Origin: Betaproteobacteria bacterium
GTDB lineage: Bacteria; Pseudomonadota; Gammaproteobacteria; Burkholderiales; Ga0077523
Direction: 5' to 3'
Length of the DNA stretch: 64,000 nt
Assembly: GCA_016125475.1 (NCBI GenBank)
Contig: WGLR01000015.1
Span: 1-64,000, forward strand
This document shows positions 37,694 to 45,999 of this stretch, in pieces (the stretch's first letter is position 1; the number at the start of each line of letters is the position of its first letter). The position numbers and the translations under genes are program-made. A model generated the notes under the pieces. The model was not told where the DNA came from, made no database searches, and saw nothing but the letters and a program-made list of their open reading frames with translations.

Positions 37694-38029
37694 ATGCGCG
37701 ATTCAAAATGTAGGACTCTCGTCGTCTTCATGCCGCACGTTCTTGCGTCAGTGCTGTTCGCCGCTGCTCCCACAGCGTGGGCGGAGATGGCCGACGTGGC
37801 AGGTCCGGCCGTCATCCGTGGCGGAAATGCCTGCACCGTGTCTGCCGCACAGGATCGAGGCTCCGAAAATGTCCTGGACAAACACGCCCGTAACGATGGG
37901 GATGTCGACCAGGACGACAGTGTGATGCTCGGCTATCTCGCCCTCCACGAACGTTCCGTCGCACCCACCCTCATCGGCCGGCTGATGCCCTGGTTCGCGC
38001 TGTCCCGACACGATTTCGGTGCGAACTGA
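37694..38029 (+). CDS. Small exported protein of the light locus
   Basis: 111 residues with AGGAGG six bases before ATG 37694. A clear signal peptide (M-R-D-S-K-C-R then hydrophobic V-V-F-M-P-H-V-L-A-S-V-L-F-A-A-A) ends at A-W-A/E. The mature part of about 80 residues is acidic in the middle (LDKHARNDGDVDQDDSVM), has one Cys, and ends with W-F-A-L-S-R-H. No family is recognised. It is the first gene downstream of the dyad-controlled promoter, so it is likely light-induced. A long hairpin follows its stop. Confidence 0.65.
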   Translation: MRDSKCRTLVVFMPHVLASVLFAAAPTAWAEMADVAGPAVIRGGNACTVSAAQDRGSENVLDKHARNDGDVDQDDSVMLGYLALHERSVAPTLIGRLMPWFALSRHDFGAN

Positions 38030-38039
38030 GGGGCCACGA

Positions 38040-38109
38040 GGTTCAGGTCGCGGGCGAGTCTCCCCTCACCCGCGTGCCACCCCCGCGCGGATTGCCTGCG
38101 ACCTGAACC
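38040..38109 (+). repeat. 16-bp stem-loop between the exported protein and folE2
   Basis: Arm 38040-38055 (GGTTCAGGTCGC then GGGC) pairs with 38094-38109, 16 pairs with one G-T wobble and a 38-base loop. No T-run follows on the plus strand, so it is not a classical terminator. It sits in the leader of folE2 and could attenuate transcription, mark a processing site or be a repeat insertion. Confidence 0.6.
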
Positions 38110-38164
38110 CCCTGCCGTTGCGAGACCACTCCCGACCACACTCTGCCTGCGGACCGACCTGACC

Positions 38165-38977
38165 GTGAACGCCCCTGAACGCATTTCCCTGCCGGACATC
38201 CAGTCGAGACCCGACACCCGGTCGATCGTGATCGACCGGGTCGGCATCAAGGATCTCCTGCATCCCATCCGCGTCCGCACTGCCGGAGGCGAATCCGTCG
38301 CGACCGTGGCGACCGCCGAGATGTACGTGCGCCTGCCGGCCCATGCGACCGGCACGCACATGTCCCGCTTCGTCGAGCTTCTCGAGGCGCACGAACATCC
38401 CGTGGACCTCCCGGGACTGCGGGAACTGACCGGGCGGATGCTGCAGCGCCTCGACGCCGAGTCGGGGTTCCTCGGGCTCTCGTTTCCGTATTTCATCCGC
38501 AAGCTCGCGCCCGTGTCGGGTGTGGCGAGCCGGGTCGACTATCGGGTGGTGATGTCCTGCGACATGCGCGCGGACCGCGGGGTCGTGCAGACCCTCGAGG
38601 TCACGGCGCCCGTCACGAGCCTGTGTCCGTGCTCAAGGGAGATCTCCGACTACGGTGCGCACAACCAGCGCTCACACATCACGATCGCGGCGACGCTCTG
38701 CGGCGACCTGACGATCGAGGACCTCGTCGCGGTGGCCGAGCAGGAGGCCTCCTGCGAGGTGTTCGGACTGCTCAAGCGTCCCGACGAGAAGTGGGTGACC
38801 GAGCGTGCATACGACAACCCGAAGTTCGTCGAGGACCTGGTCCGGGACATCGCGCTGAGGCTGGACGCAGACGACCGCATCGCTCGCTACGTGGTGGAAT
38901 CCGAGAACTTCGAGTCGATCCACAATCATTCCGCCTACGCACGGATCGAGCGCGACCGTCGCGTCCCGGCGGCGTGA
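38165..38977 (+). CDS. folE2: GTP cyclohydrolase FolE2
   Basis: 270 residues from GTG 38165. The FolE2/MptA family replaces FolE for the first step of folate and queuosine synthesis, GTP to dihydroneopterin triphosphate. The metal Cys region [20 protein letters not shown] is intact. FolE2 uses varied divalent metals and is often induced when zinc is short or under stress. Here it lies inside a photoreceptor-controlled locus, as in some light regulons, where pterin supply for photolyase antenna chromophores (folate) is a reasonable reason; this link is inference. Confidence 0.93.
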   Translation: MNAPERISLPDIQSRPDTRSIVIDRVGIKDLLHPIRVRTAGGESVATVATAEMYVRLPAHATGTHMSRFVELLEAHEHPVDLPGLRELTGRMLQRLDAESGFLGLSFPYFIRKLAPVSGVASRVDYRVVMSCDMRADRGVVQTLEVTAPVTSLCPCSREISDYGAHNQRSHITIAATLCGDLTIEDLVAVAEQEASCEVFGLLKRPDEKWVTERAYDNPKFVEDLVRDIALRLDADDRIARYVVESENFESIHNHSAYARIERDRRVPAA

Positions 38978-38999
38978 TGCGCCGGTTCGCGAGTCCGCG

Positions 39000-40283
39000 A
39001 TGAGGCGCAGACGGATCGCCGTGGTCGGCGCGGGAATTTCGGGTCTCGGCGCCGCCTGGCTGCTGCGTGGCCACCACCGCGTGACGCTCTTCGAATCCGC
39101 GCACTACGCGGGCGGCCACACGAATACCGTGGACGTCACCCTCGAAGGGCGGACGTTTCCGGTCGACACCGGATTTCTCGTGTTCAACGCGCGCACCTAT
39201 CCGAACCTGTGCGCGCTGTTCGAGAATATCGGCGTGTCATGGGTCGAGAGCGACATGTCGTTCAGCGTGCGCGTGGATTCCGAGAACCTCGAATGGGCGG
39301 GGAGCAGCGTGGGCGGCGTGTTCGCCCAGCGTCGCAATCTGGTCCGGCCGGAATTCTGGCGCATGCTCCAGGACATCCTGCGTTTCAACCGCGAGGCCTC
39401 GGGCGCCGTCGAGCGGTCCGCGAGCGGGCTCGGGACGCTCGGGGAGTTCCTGGACCGCCAGCGTTACGGGCGTGCCTTCCGGGACTGGTATCTGCTGCCG
39501 ATGGGTGCAGCCATCTGGTCGTGCCCGGCTGCCCGGATGCTGGACTATCCCGCGCGTCCGTTCCTGCAGTTCTGCCACAACCACGGCCTGCTCCAGCTGA
39601 GCGGCCGACCCCGCTGGCGGACCGTGTCGGGCGGTGGCAGATCCTACGTGGCGCGCGTGATCTCGGACCTCGACGACGTACGCCTCGGGAGCCCCGTCAG
39701 ACGCATCCGGCGCGCGGACGGCTGGGTGGAAGTCGTCACGGACGCGGGCACCGAGACCTTCGACGACGTCATCCTCGCGACCCACGCGGACCGATCGCTC
39801 GCGATGCTCGCGGATCCGACGCCCGACGAGGCGGCCGTGCTGGGTGCGTTCCGCTACCAGCCCAACGTCGCGTACCTCCACACCGACCGCTCGCTGCTGC
39901 CCCGCGCACGCGAGGCCTGGTCCGCGTGGAACTACCTCGCCGGTGCCGGAAGGTCGGACGACCGGCCCGTGTCGGTGAGCTACCTCATCAATCGGCTTCA
40001 GCCGCTGCCGTGCGAGACGGCCGTGATCGTCACGCTCAATCCGCCACGGGAGCCGGATCCGGACAGCTGCATCCGTCGGATCGACTACAGCCATCCCGTG
40101 TTCGATGCCGCGGCGATCGCCGCGCAGCAGCGCCTCCCGGGCCTCCAGGGCGGACGTCGCACCTGGTTCTGCGGCGCGTGGACCGGGCACGGGTTCCACG
40201 AAGACGGCCTGCGCTCGGCGGTGGCAGTCGCGAACGCCCTGGGCGTGAAGGCGCCGTGGCAGTACGAGGCGGTCGCCGCATGA
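39000..40283 (+). CDS. FAD/NAD-binding amine-oxidase-like protein (COG2907)
   Basis: 427 residues. N-terminal dinucleotide fold I-A-V-V-G-A-G-I-S-G-L-G-A-A-W followed by E-S-A-H-Y-A-G-G-H-T-N-T, and a C-terminal FAD-contact block W-F-C-G-A-W-T-G-H-G-F-H-E-D-G. COG2907 genes almost always accompany DUF1365 and cyclopropane synthase genes, and work on fatty acyl chains of phospholipids is suspected. It follows folE2 by 22 bases and overlaps the DUF1365 start as ATGA. Confidence 0.9.
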   Translation: MRRRRIAVVGAGISGLGAAWLLRGHHRVTLFESAHYAGGHTNTVDVTLEGRTFPVDTGFLVFNARTYPNLCALFENIGVSWVESDMSFSVRVDSENLEWAGSSVGGVFAQRRNLVRPEFWRMLQDILRFNREASGAVERSASGLGTLGEFLDRQRYGRAFRDWYLLPMGAAIWSCPAARMLDYPARPFLQFCHNHGLLQLSGRPRWRTVSGGGRSYVARVISDLDDVRLGSPVRRIRRADGWVEVVTDAGTETFDDVILATHADRSLAMLADPTPDEAAVLGAFRYQPNVAYLHTDRSLLPRAREAWSAWNYLAGAGRSDDRPVSVSYLINRLQPLPCETAVIVTLNPPREPDPDSCIRRIDYSHPVFDAAAIAAQQRLPGLQGGRRTWFCGAWTGHGFHEDGLRSAVAVANALGVKAPWQYEAVAA

Positions 40284-41080
40284 CCGCGCTCGCGACAGTC
40301 GTCCTCACGGACGGCGCCAGACCGGCGGCGCTCCTGTTCCGGGGAGAGGTGATGCACGCGCGTGTCCGGCCGCGGCGACACGCGTTCCGCTACCGGGTCT
40401 TCTTCCTCCGTCTGCGGCTCGGAGACGAGGATCGCGCGCGCCGTGGCCTGCTGTCCGTCGACCGCTTCAACCTGTTCAGCTTTCACCGGCGAGATCACGG
40501 GCCCCGCGACGGACGGGACCTGCTGGGCTGGATCCGGGAACTGTTGCGGAACGAGGGCGTGGCCGGGGCGGACGGCGAGGTCTGGCTGCAGGCCTTTCCC
40601 CGGGTGCTCGGCTACGTCTTCAACCCGGTGAGCTTCTGGCTCTGCCACGACCGCGAGGGCCGGCTGCGCGCCGTGCTGTGCGAGGTGAACAACACCTTCG
40701 GCGAGTCCCACAACTATCTCGTCTGCCACGCCGACGGGCGGCCGATCGAGCCCGGTGACGAACTGAGTGCGCGCAAGGTCTTTCATGTCTCGCCCTTCTT
40801 TCGGGTCGAAGGGGCGTACCGGTTCCGGTTCGAGACGGCACCTGCCCGGACGTGCATCCGCATCGACTACGACGGTCCCGACGGCAGGCTGCTCGCCACC
40901 TCGGTGTCCGGTTCGGGCGAGGCGCTGACCACGACTTCGCTCATCCGCTGCTTCTTCGTTTACCCTTGGCTCACCCTGGGGGTGATCCTGCGCATCCACT
41001 GGCAGGCGCTGAAGCTCTGGAGGAAGGGCATGCCGTTCTTCGGCAAGCCGGAGCCACCGGTCCGGGGGACAACTCGATGA
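40280..41080 (+). CDS. DUF1365 family protein
   Basis: 266 residues, ATG 40280 overlapping the previous stop. DUF1365 signatures: HARVRPRRHAFRYRVFFLRL near the N-terminus, YVFNPVSFWLCHD, E-V-N-N-T-F-G-E-S-H-N-Y and K-V-F-H-V-S-P-F-F. A helical segment near the C-terminus (FFVYPWLTLGVILRIHW) could be membrane-associated. Its biochemical role is unknown, but it travels with COG2907 and Cfa in photo-oxidative stress regulons, suggesting a role in branched or furan fatty acid formation. Confidence 0.9.
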   Translation: MTALATVVLTDGARPAALLFRGEVMHARVRPRRHAFRYRVFFLRLRLGDEDRARRGLLSVDRFNLFSFHRRDHGPRDGRDLLGWIRELLRNEGVAGADGEVWLQAFPRVLGYVFNPVSFWLCHDREGRLRAVLCEVNNTFGESHNYLVCHADGRPIEPGDELSARKVFHVSPFFRVEGAYRFRFETAPARTCIRIDYDGPDGRLLATSVSGSGEALTTTSLIRCFFVYPWLTLGVILRIHWQALKLWRKGMPFFGKPEPPVRGTTR

Positions 41081-42303
41081 AACTGGACGACATGCCCGCC
41101 GGCTCCTATCACATCGGCTCCGCCCCGCCCTCGCGGGCCGCGCGCTTCGTGCTCGCGCTGCTCGAGCGCATCCAGGTCGGACGTCTCGATCTGATCGCGC
41201 CGGACGGCATCGCCCGTACGTTCGACAGCCGGTTCCCGGGGCCGCACGCGATGATCAGGCTGTCCGACTGGGAAGTCTGCGGCGAGATTCTGCGCCGTGG
41301 GGACATCGGCTTCGGCGAGACGTACATGGCGCGGCGCTGGGACACGCCGGACCTCGCGGAACTGCTCACGCTCGTCGCGCGCAACTACGTCGCGCTCGAG
41401 AAGGCCATCTACGGGCGCTGGTGGGGCCGGCTGGCGGACCGGATCCGGCACCTCATGCGCTCCAACCGTCGCATCCAGGCGAAACGCAACATCCGCGCGC
41501 ACTACGACCTCGGCAACGAGTTCTACCGCCTCTGGCTGGACGAGACCATGACCTACTCGTGCGCGATGTTCGAGGGGCGGACGTCCCGCAGCCTCGGCGA
41601 CGCCCAGCGGGCCAAGTACGAGCGCATCTGCGAGCATCTCGACCTGCGGCCCGGGCAGCGCGTGCTCGAGATAGGCTGCGGGTGGGGAGGCTTCGCCGAA
41701 CATGCCGCGAAAACGCGCGCGTGCTACGTGCACGGCCTCACGCTGTCGCGCGAACAGCGCGCCTACGCGTGCGAGCGCATTGCGGCGGCCGACCTCGACG
41801 ACCTCGTGAAGATCGAACTGCGGGACTACCGCGACGTTCGCGGCGAGTTCGACCACGTCGTGTCCATCGAGATGTTCGAAGCCGTGGGCGAGCGGTACTG
41901 GCCCGTCTTCTTCGACGTGATCCGGAAGCGCCTGCGGACGGGCGGGCGCGCGCTGATCCAGACCATCGTGATCGCCGACGAGCGCTTCGAGTCCTACCGG
42001 CGCGGGACGGACTTCATCCAGAAGTACATCTTCCCGGGCGGCATGCTGCCGTCCGAGGAGGTCTTCCGGGACCACGCCGCCCGGAAAGGCCTGCTGATCG
42101 GTGCGCGGCGGGCTCTCGGGCTCGACTACGCGGCCACGCTGCGGCACTGGCGACACGGGTTCAATCGTCGGGTCGGGGAACTGAACGCCATGGGGTTCGA
42201 CGAGCGGTTCATCCGCATGTGGAACTTCTACCTCGCGTACTGCGAGGGCGGATTCCGCGCAGGCACGATCGATCTCGTTCAGCAGGAACTGAAGCGTGTC
42301 TGA
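41077..42303 (+). CDS. cfa: Cyclopropane-fatty-acyl-phospholipid synthase
   Basis: 408 residues from ATG 41077 overlapping the DUF1365 stop. The SAM-binding motif is VLEIGCGWGGFAEHAAK; upstream A-H-Y-D-L-G-N-E-F-Y and M-T-Y-S-C-A-M-F, and downstream V-S-I-E-M-F-E-A-V-G and F-I-Q-K-Y-I-F-P-G-G-M-L-P-S are all family hallmarks. It adds a methylene bridge to unsaturated acyl chains, which protects membranes against singlet oxygen and acid. The gene is part of the overlapping light-locus operon. Confidence 0.95.
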   Translation: MKLDDMPAGSYHIGSAPPSRAARFVLALLERIQVGRLDLIAPDGIARTFDSRFPGPHAMIRLSDWEVCGEILRRGDIGFGETYMARRWDTPDLAELLTLVARNYVALEKAIYGRWWGRLADRIRHLMRSNRRIQAKRNIRAHYDLGNEFYRLWLDETMTYSCAMFEGRTSRSLGDAQRAKYERICEHLDLRPGQRVLEIGCGWGGFAEHAAKTRACYVHGLTLSREQRAYACERIAAADLDDLVKIELRDYRDVRGEFDHVVSIEMFEAVGERYWPVFFDVIRKRLRTGGRALIQTIVIADERFESYRRGTDFIQKYIFPGGMLPSEEVFRDHAARKGLLIGARRALGLDYAATLRHWRHGFNRRVGELNAMGFDERFIRMWNFYLAYCEGGFRAGTIDLVQQELKRV

Positions 42304-42859
42304 GGCCCGCCGTCCCGCTTCCCTCGCGCGACGTGTACTGAGCGTCGCTTGCCTGGCGATCGTGCTCGCCGCGGGGGCGGGGCCGGCGGATGCGAACGCG
42401 TCGCTCGACCCTGTGCGGAAGGTCGTCCCCGACCTGCGGATGCTCGGGCAGGGGGTGATGACGTGGTTCGGGCTGCGTCTCTACGAGGCGGCGCTCTGGG
42501 CGCCGGACGACCGGCTCGACTGGCGTCGGCCGTTCGCGCTCGACATCCGTTACGCGCGGGCATTCTCCGGCGCCCGGCTCGCTCGCGCGAGCGCGGACGA
42601 GATGAAGCGGCTGGGCATGCGCGATTCCGCGCGCCTCGCGCGATGGCAGGCGGAGATGGCCGCCGTGTTTCCCGACGTCGAGGCTGGCGATCACATAACG
42701 GGACTGTACAGGCCCGGCGAGGGAGCCGAGTTCTTCCACAACGGCCAGCTTGCCGGTCGCATCGACGACCCGGAATTCGCGCGCACGTTCTTCGGGATAT
42801 GGCTGGACCCGCGAACGAGGGAGCCGGATCTGCGCGCGGACCTGCTCGGAGCACGGTGA
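42296..42859 (+). CDS. Chalcone-isomerase-like exported protein
   Basis: 187 residues from GTG 42296, overlapping cfa by eight bases. A signal peptide (A-R-R-V-L-S-V-A-C-L-A-I-V-L-A-A-G-A-G-P-A-D-A) precedes a chalcone-isomerase-type fold with L-G-Q-G-V-M-T-W-F-G-L-R-L-Y-E-A-A-L-W and R-Y-A-R-A-F-S-G. The catalytic residues of plant enzymes cannot be verified. Bacterial members often occur with COG2907/Cfa genes and may bind fatty acids in the periplasm. Confidence 0.85.
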   Translation: MSEARRPASLARRVLSVACLAIVLAAGAGPADANASLDPVRKVVPDLRMLGQGVMTWFGLRLYEAALWAPDDRLDWRRPFALDIRYARAFSGARLARASADEMKRLGMRDSARLARWQAEMAAVFPDVEAGDHITGLYRPGEGAEFFHNGQLAGRIDDPEFARTFFGIWLDPRTREPDLRADLLGAR

Positions 42860-44181
42860 AACAGCCGAGCGTCGCGCCGATGCTGCTCGCGCGCTACGCG
42901 GCCCTCGCGCTGCCGCTCGCGATGGCGGCACTGCCGGTGTACGTGTACGTGCCCAAGCTCTACGCGGACGAGGGCGGCATGGGTCTCGCCGTCGTGGGAA
43001 CGGTCCTGCTGATCACCCGGGCCTTCGACGCGATCCAGGATCCGGTCATCGGCTGGTGGAGCGACCGTGCGGCCGTCCGCGCCGGCGGTCGCAGCGGGGC
43101 ACTGGTCGCCTCCGTCGCGCTGCTGGGCGTCGGCGTCCTCGGGCTCTTCCACCCGCCGGGCTGGCCGGCCGGAGCCGGGGCCGCCTGGCTCGCGACCTGT
43201 CTCGTCGTCACGTACCTGGGGTTCAGCATCGGCACGATCAACTACTTCGCGATGGGCGCGGAGATCTCGGACGACTATCACCAGCGCACGCGCGTGACCG
43301 CTACCCGCAGTGCCGCCGGGGTCGCCGGCGTCCTGCTCGCGGCCGTGCTGCCGGAGGTATTCGGCGGTGACCGCGGTCTCGCGCACGGTCTCGCGACGTT
43401 CTCCCTCGTCTTCACCGGCGCGCTCGTCGCGGGCGCGTTCCTGACGACCTTCGGTGTGCCTCCTTCCGCGCGCGTGCAGGCAGCCGCGCGCGGAACCTTT
43501 TCCTGGCGCGCCATCGGTCGTCCGCTCGCGAACCGTCACTTCCGCTGGCTGCTCGCGACGTTCGTCGCGAGTGGTGTCGCCTCCGCGATTCCCGCGACGC
43601 TGATCCTGTTCTACGTGCAGGACCTGCTCGGCCGCGCGGACCTGAACGGCGTCTTCCTGTGCACATACTTCGCGTTCGCGGCACTCGGCATGCCGCTCTG
43701 GGTCCGTGCCTCGCGACGGCTCGGGAAGAAGGGGGCGTGGCTGCTCGGCATGGCGATGAGCATCGGCGCCTTCGTCTGGGCCTTCCTGCTGGGACCGGGA
43801 GACGTCGGTGCGTTCGCGGTCGTCTGCGCGCTTTCCGGGATCGCCTACGGCGCCGAACTCGCGATCCCGCCGTCGCTGCTCGCGGACGTCGCGGCGACGA
43901 CGCGGTCGGGGCCGGACGGCACGGGGGACGCCTCCTATTTCGGGTTCTGGCAACTGGCGGAGAAAGCCAACCTCGCGCTGGCGGCGGGGTTCGCACTGCC
44001 CGTGCTGGCGCTCGCGGGGTACCGGCCCGGAGACGCGCAGGCCGCGATGGGCGACCTCAGCGCCATGTACGCGCTCGTTCCATGCCTGATCAAGTCCGGC
44101 GCGCTCGCCGTGCTGTGGCTGTCTCCCGTCGACTCGGCCGGGGCAGGGCAGCCCCGCCCATCGAACGGAGAATTCCGATGA
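42856..44181 (+). CDS. MFS transporter (GPH/MelB-like)
   Basis: 441 residues from GTG 42856 overlapping the previous stop (GTGA). Twelve hydrophobic helices, with the family motif R-A-F-D-A-I-Q-D-P-V-I-G-W-W-S-D-R between helices 2 and 3 and F-S-I-G-T-I-N-Y-F-A-M-G-A-E in helix 4. MelB-type carriers move sugars or lipids with cations; homologues in this gene neighbourhood are thought to handle lipids, but that is not shown. It is coupled to the DUF3833 gene (ATGA). Confidence 0.9.
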   Translation: MKQPSVAPMLLARYAALALPLAMAALPVYVYVPKLYADEGGMGLAVVGTVLLITRAFDAIQDPVIGWWSDRAAVRAGGRSGALVASVALLGVGVLGLFHPPGWPAGAGAAWLATCLVVTYLGFSIGTINYFAMGAEISDDYHQRTRVTATRSAAGVAGVLLAAVLPEVFGGDRGLAHGLATFSLVFTGALVAGAFLTTFGVPPSARVQAAARGTFSWRAIGRPLANRHFRWLLATFVASGVASAIPATLILFYVQDLLGRADLNGVFLCTYFAFAALGMPLWVRASRRLGKKGAWLLGMAMSIGAFVWAFLLGPGDVGAFAVVCALSGIAYGAELAIPPSLLADVAATTRSGPDGTGDASYFGFWQLAEKANLALAAGFALPVLALAGYRPGDAQAAMGDLSAMYALVPCLIKSGALAVLWLSPVDSAGAGQPRPSNGEFR

Positions 44182-44720
44182 ACCGACGCAGGCTGTTCCT
44201 GGCCGGAGGGTGCGCGATGCTGCTTTCGGGCTGTTCTTCCACGGGGATCGAGGCGTTCCGGAACGAGCGTCCGGAACTGGATCTCCGCGCGTACTTCGAT
44301 GGCAGGGTCGACGCGTGGGGCATCGTCCGCAACCGTGACGGCGCGATCTCGCAGCGCTTCCTCGTGACGATCGACGCGAGCTGGCAGGGCGACACCGGCA
44401 CGCTCGACGAACGTTTCCGGTACTCGGACGGGCACGAACAGCGGCGCGTCTGGACGCTCAGGAAGTCCGGAGACCGCTACGTCGGCACGGCGGCAGACGT
44501 GGTCGGCGAGGCGCACGGCGAGACGGCCGGCAACGCGTTCCGGTTCCGGTACGTGCTCGACTTTCCCTACGGCAGGTCGACGATCCACCTCGACGTCGAC
44601 GACTGGATGTACCTGATGGACGACGAGGTGCTGCTGAACCGGTCGAGCATCCGCAAGTTCGGATTCGAGGTGGCCCAGGTGTTCATCAGCTTTCGCCGGC
44701 AGGGCCCGCGCGAGCCGTGA
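44178..44720 (+). CDS. DUF3833 lipoprotein
   Basis: 180 residues from ATG 44178. Lipoprotein signal with lipobox L-S-G-C at residues 17-20. The DUF3833 core is Y-F-D-G-R-V-D-A-W-G-I-V-R-N-R-D-G, then F-L-V-T-I-D-A-S-W and D-D-W-M-Y-L-M-D-D-E-V-L-L-N-R-S. The function is unknown; its fixed place among Cfa, DUF1365 and MFS genes points to envelope lipid work in the photo-oxidative response. It overlaps the SDR start. Confidence 0.9.
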   Translation: MNRRRLFLAGGCAMLLSGCSSTGIEAFRNERPELDLRAYFDGRVDAWGIVRNRDGAISQRFLVTIDASWQGDTGTLDERFRYSDGHEQRRVWTLRKSGDRYVGTAADVVGEAHGETAGNAFRFRYVLDFPYGRSTIHLDVDDWMYLMDDEVLLNRSSIRKFGFEVAQVFISFRRQGPREP

Positions 44721-45490
44721 TGAACACGCCGATTCGCGACTGGTCCCGGCTTCGCGTCTGGGTGGTGGGCGCGTCCACGGGCATCGGATGTGCGCTGGCG
44801 GCCGAGCTGCTGCGAAGCGGAGCGCGCGTCGCACTGTCCGCGCGAACGCCGGAATCCCTCGAGGCCGTGGCGGGGACGAGCCCCGGGAACGCGCTCGTGC
44901 TCCCGGTCGACGTCACGGACGCTGCGGGTGTGAGAGCGGCCTTCCGCACGTGCCTGGATCGCTGGCAGGGCCTGGACGTCGTCTTTCACGTCGCCGGGAC
45001 CTATGAGCCGATGCGGGCGGTCGATTTCGATGCGCAGCGTCTCGCCCGCCACCTCGACGTGAACGTGATGGGCGTGGCGAGAGTGCTCGATCACGTGCTG
45101 CCCCATTTCACGCAGCACCGGTCGGGACACGTCGTGATCGTCGCGAGCGTGGCGGGCTACCGCGGTCTTCCCAAGGCGCTGGCGTACGGTCCGACGAAGG
45201 CCGCACTCATCAATCTCGCGGAGGGGCTCTATCTCGATCTCGCGCCGACCGGCATCGGCGTGCACCTGGTGAACCCCGGTTTCGTTCGCACCCCGCTCAC
45301 CGCGGGCAACGACTTCGAGATGCCGGCGCTCATCGAGCCGGAAGAAGCGGCGCGTGCGACGCTGCGGGGGCTGGCCCGGGGCGAGTTCGAGATCCACTAC
45401 CCCACCCGCTTCACGCGCTGGCTCAAGCTGCTGAGGGTTCTCCCCTACTCATGGTACTTCCCGATCGTGCACCGGATCACGGGGCTGTAG
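44717..45490 (+). CDS. Short-chain dehydrogenase/reductase
   Basis: 257 residues; GTG 44717 and ATG 44720 are adjacent possible starts. Cofactor loop G-A-S-T-G-I-G, active-site Ser in I-V-A-S-V-A-G and Tyr/Lys in Y-G-P-T-K-A-A are intact. The C-terminal 40 residues (T-R-F-T-R-W-L-K-L-L-R-V-L-P-Y-S-W-Y-F) are hydrophobic and basic, suggesting membrane contact as in lipid-acting SDRs. Its 3' end overlaps the next gene by 40 bases. Confidence 0.9.
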   Translation: MMNTPIRDWSRLRVWVVGASTGIGCALAAELLRSGARVALSARTPESLEAVAGTSPGNALVLPVDVTDAAGVRAAFRTCLDRWQGLDVVFHVAGTYEPMRAVDFDAQRLARHLDVNVMGVARVLDHVLPHFTQHRSGHVVIVASVAGYRGLPKALAYGPTKAALINLAEGLYLDLAPTGIGVHLVNPGFVRTPLTAGNDFEMPALIEPEEAARATLRGLARGEFEIHYPTRFTRWLKLLRVLPYSWYFPIVHRITGL

Positions 45491-45930
45491 GCGGCCACGT
45501 CGACGCGCTCGCGCGCTTCTACGAGTCCCTCCGCCCGGAGTCCCTCGACGGCCTCGGACGCTTCTACGCGGACGAGGCGCGTTTCCGCGATCCGTTCAAC
45601 GACGTGTCCCGACTGCCGGAGATCCGGGCCATATTCGAGCACATGTTCAGGACACTCGAGGAGCCGAGGTTCGAGATCGTGAACCGCGTCGTCGACGGGG
45701 ATCAGGCCATGCTGGAATGGGTGTTCACGTTCCGTGTGCGCCGTTTCCGCCCCGCGACACGCCGGCGGGTGCACGGCGTGAGTCACGTCCGTTTCGGCCC
45801 CGACGGTCGCGTGATCTATCATCGCGACTACTGGGACACGGGAGAGGAACTCTATGCGCATCTGCCAGTCATCGGCATGCTCTGGCGGCGTCTGCGCGCG
45901 GCACTCGCGACACCGCGCGGGTCCGGCTGA
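45451..45930 (+). CDS. NTF2/SnoaL-like protein
   Basis: 159 residues if started at ATG 45451, inside the SDR gene; no better start is visible. The cone-shaped NTF2-like fold is suggested by L-A-R-F-Y-E-S-L, Y-A-D-E-A-R-F-R-D-P-F-N-D-V and a C-terminal V-I-Y-H-R-D-Y-W-D-T-G-E-E-L-Y. Such proteins accompany SDRs in the light locus of many proteobacteria. Catalysis is not established. This is the last member of the overlapping run before photolyase. Confidence 0.85.
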   Translation: MVLPDRAPDHGAVGGHVDALARFYESLRPESLDGLGRFYADEARFRDPFNDVSRLPEIRAIFEHMFRTLEEPRFEIVNRVVDGDQAMLEWVFTFRVRRFRPATRRRVHGVSHVRFGPDGRVIYHRDYWDTGEELYAHLPVIGMLWRRLRAALATPRGSG

Positions 45931-45999
45931 TGGCCGTGCCGCCCCGGTGACGCGGGCCGCCCCCCGGTCATGCACCTGGAATCGTCTCCGCCTCTTTCC

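Noticed and set aside
37593-37881. Upstream starts for the B12-type regulator
   Set aside because: The upstream stretch crosses the promoter dyads or lacks a ribosome site; family length fits ATG 37494.
45451-45490. Frameshift to explain the 40-base overlap of SDR and NTF2-like genes
   Set aside because: Both frames are intact with full-length family matches; a genuine overlap is simpler.
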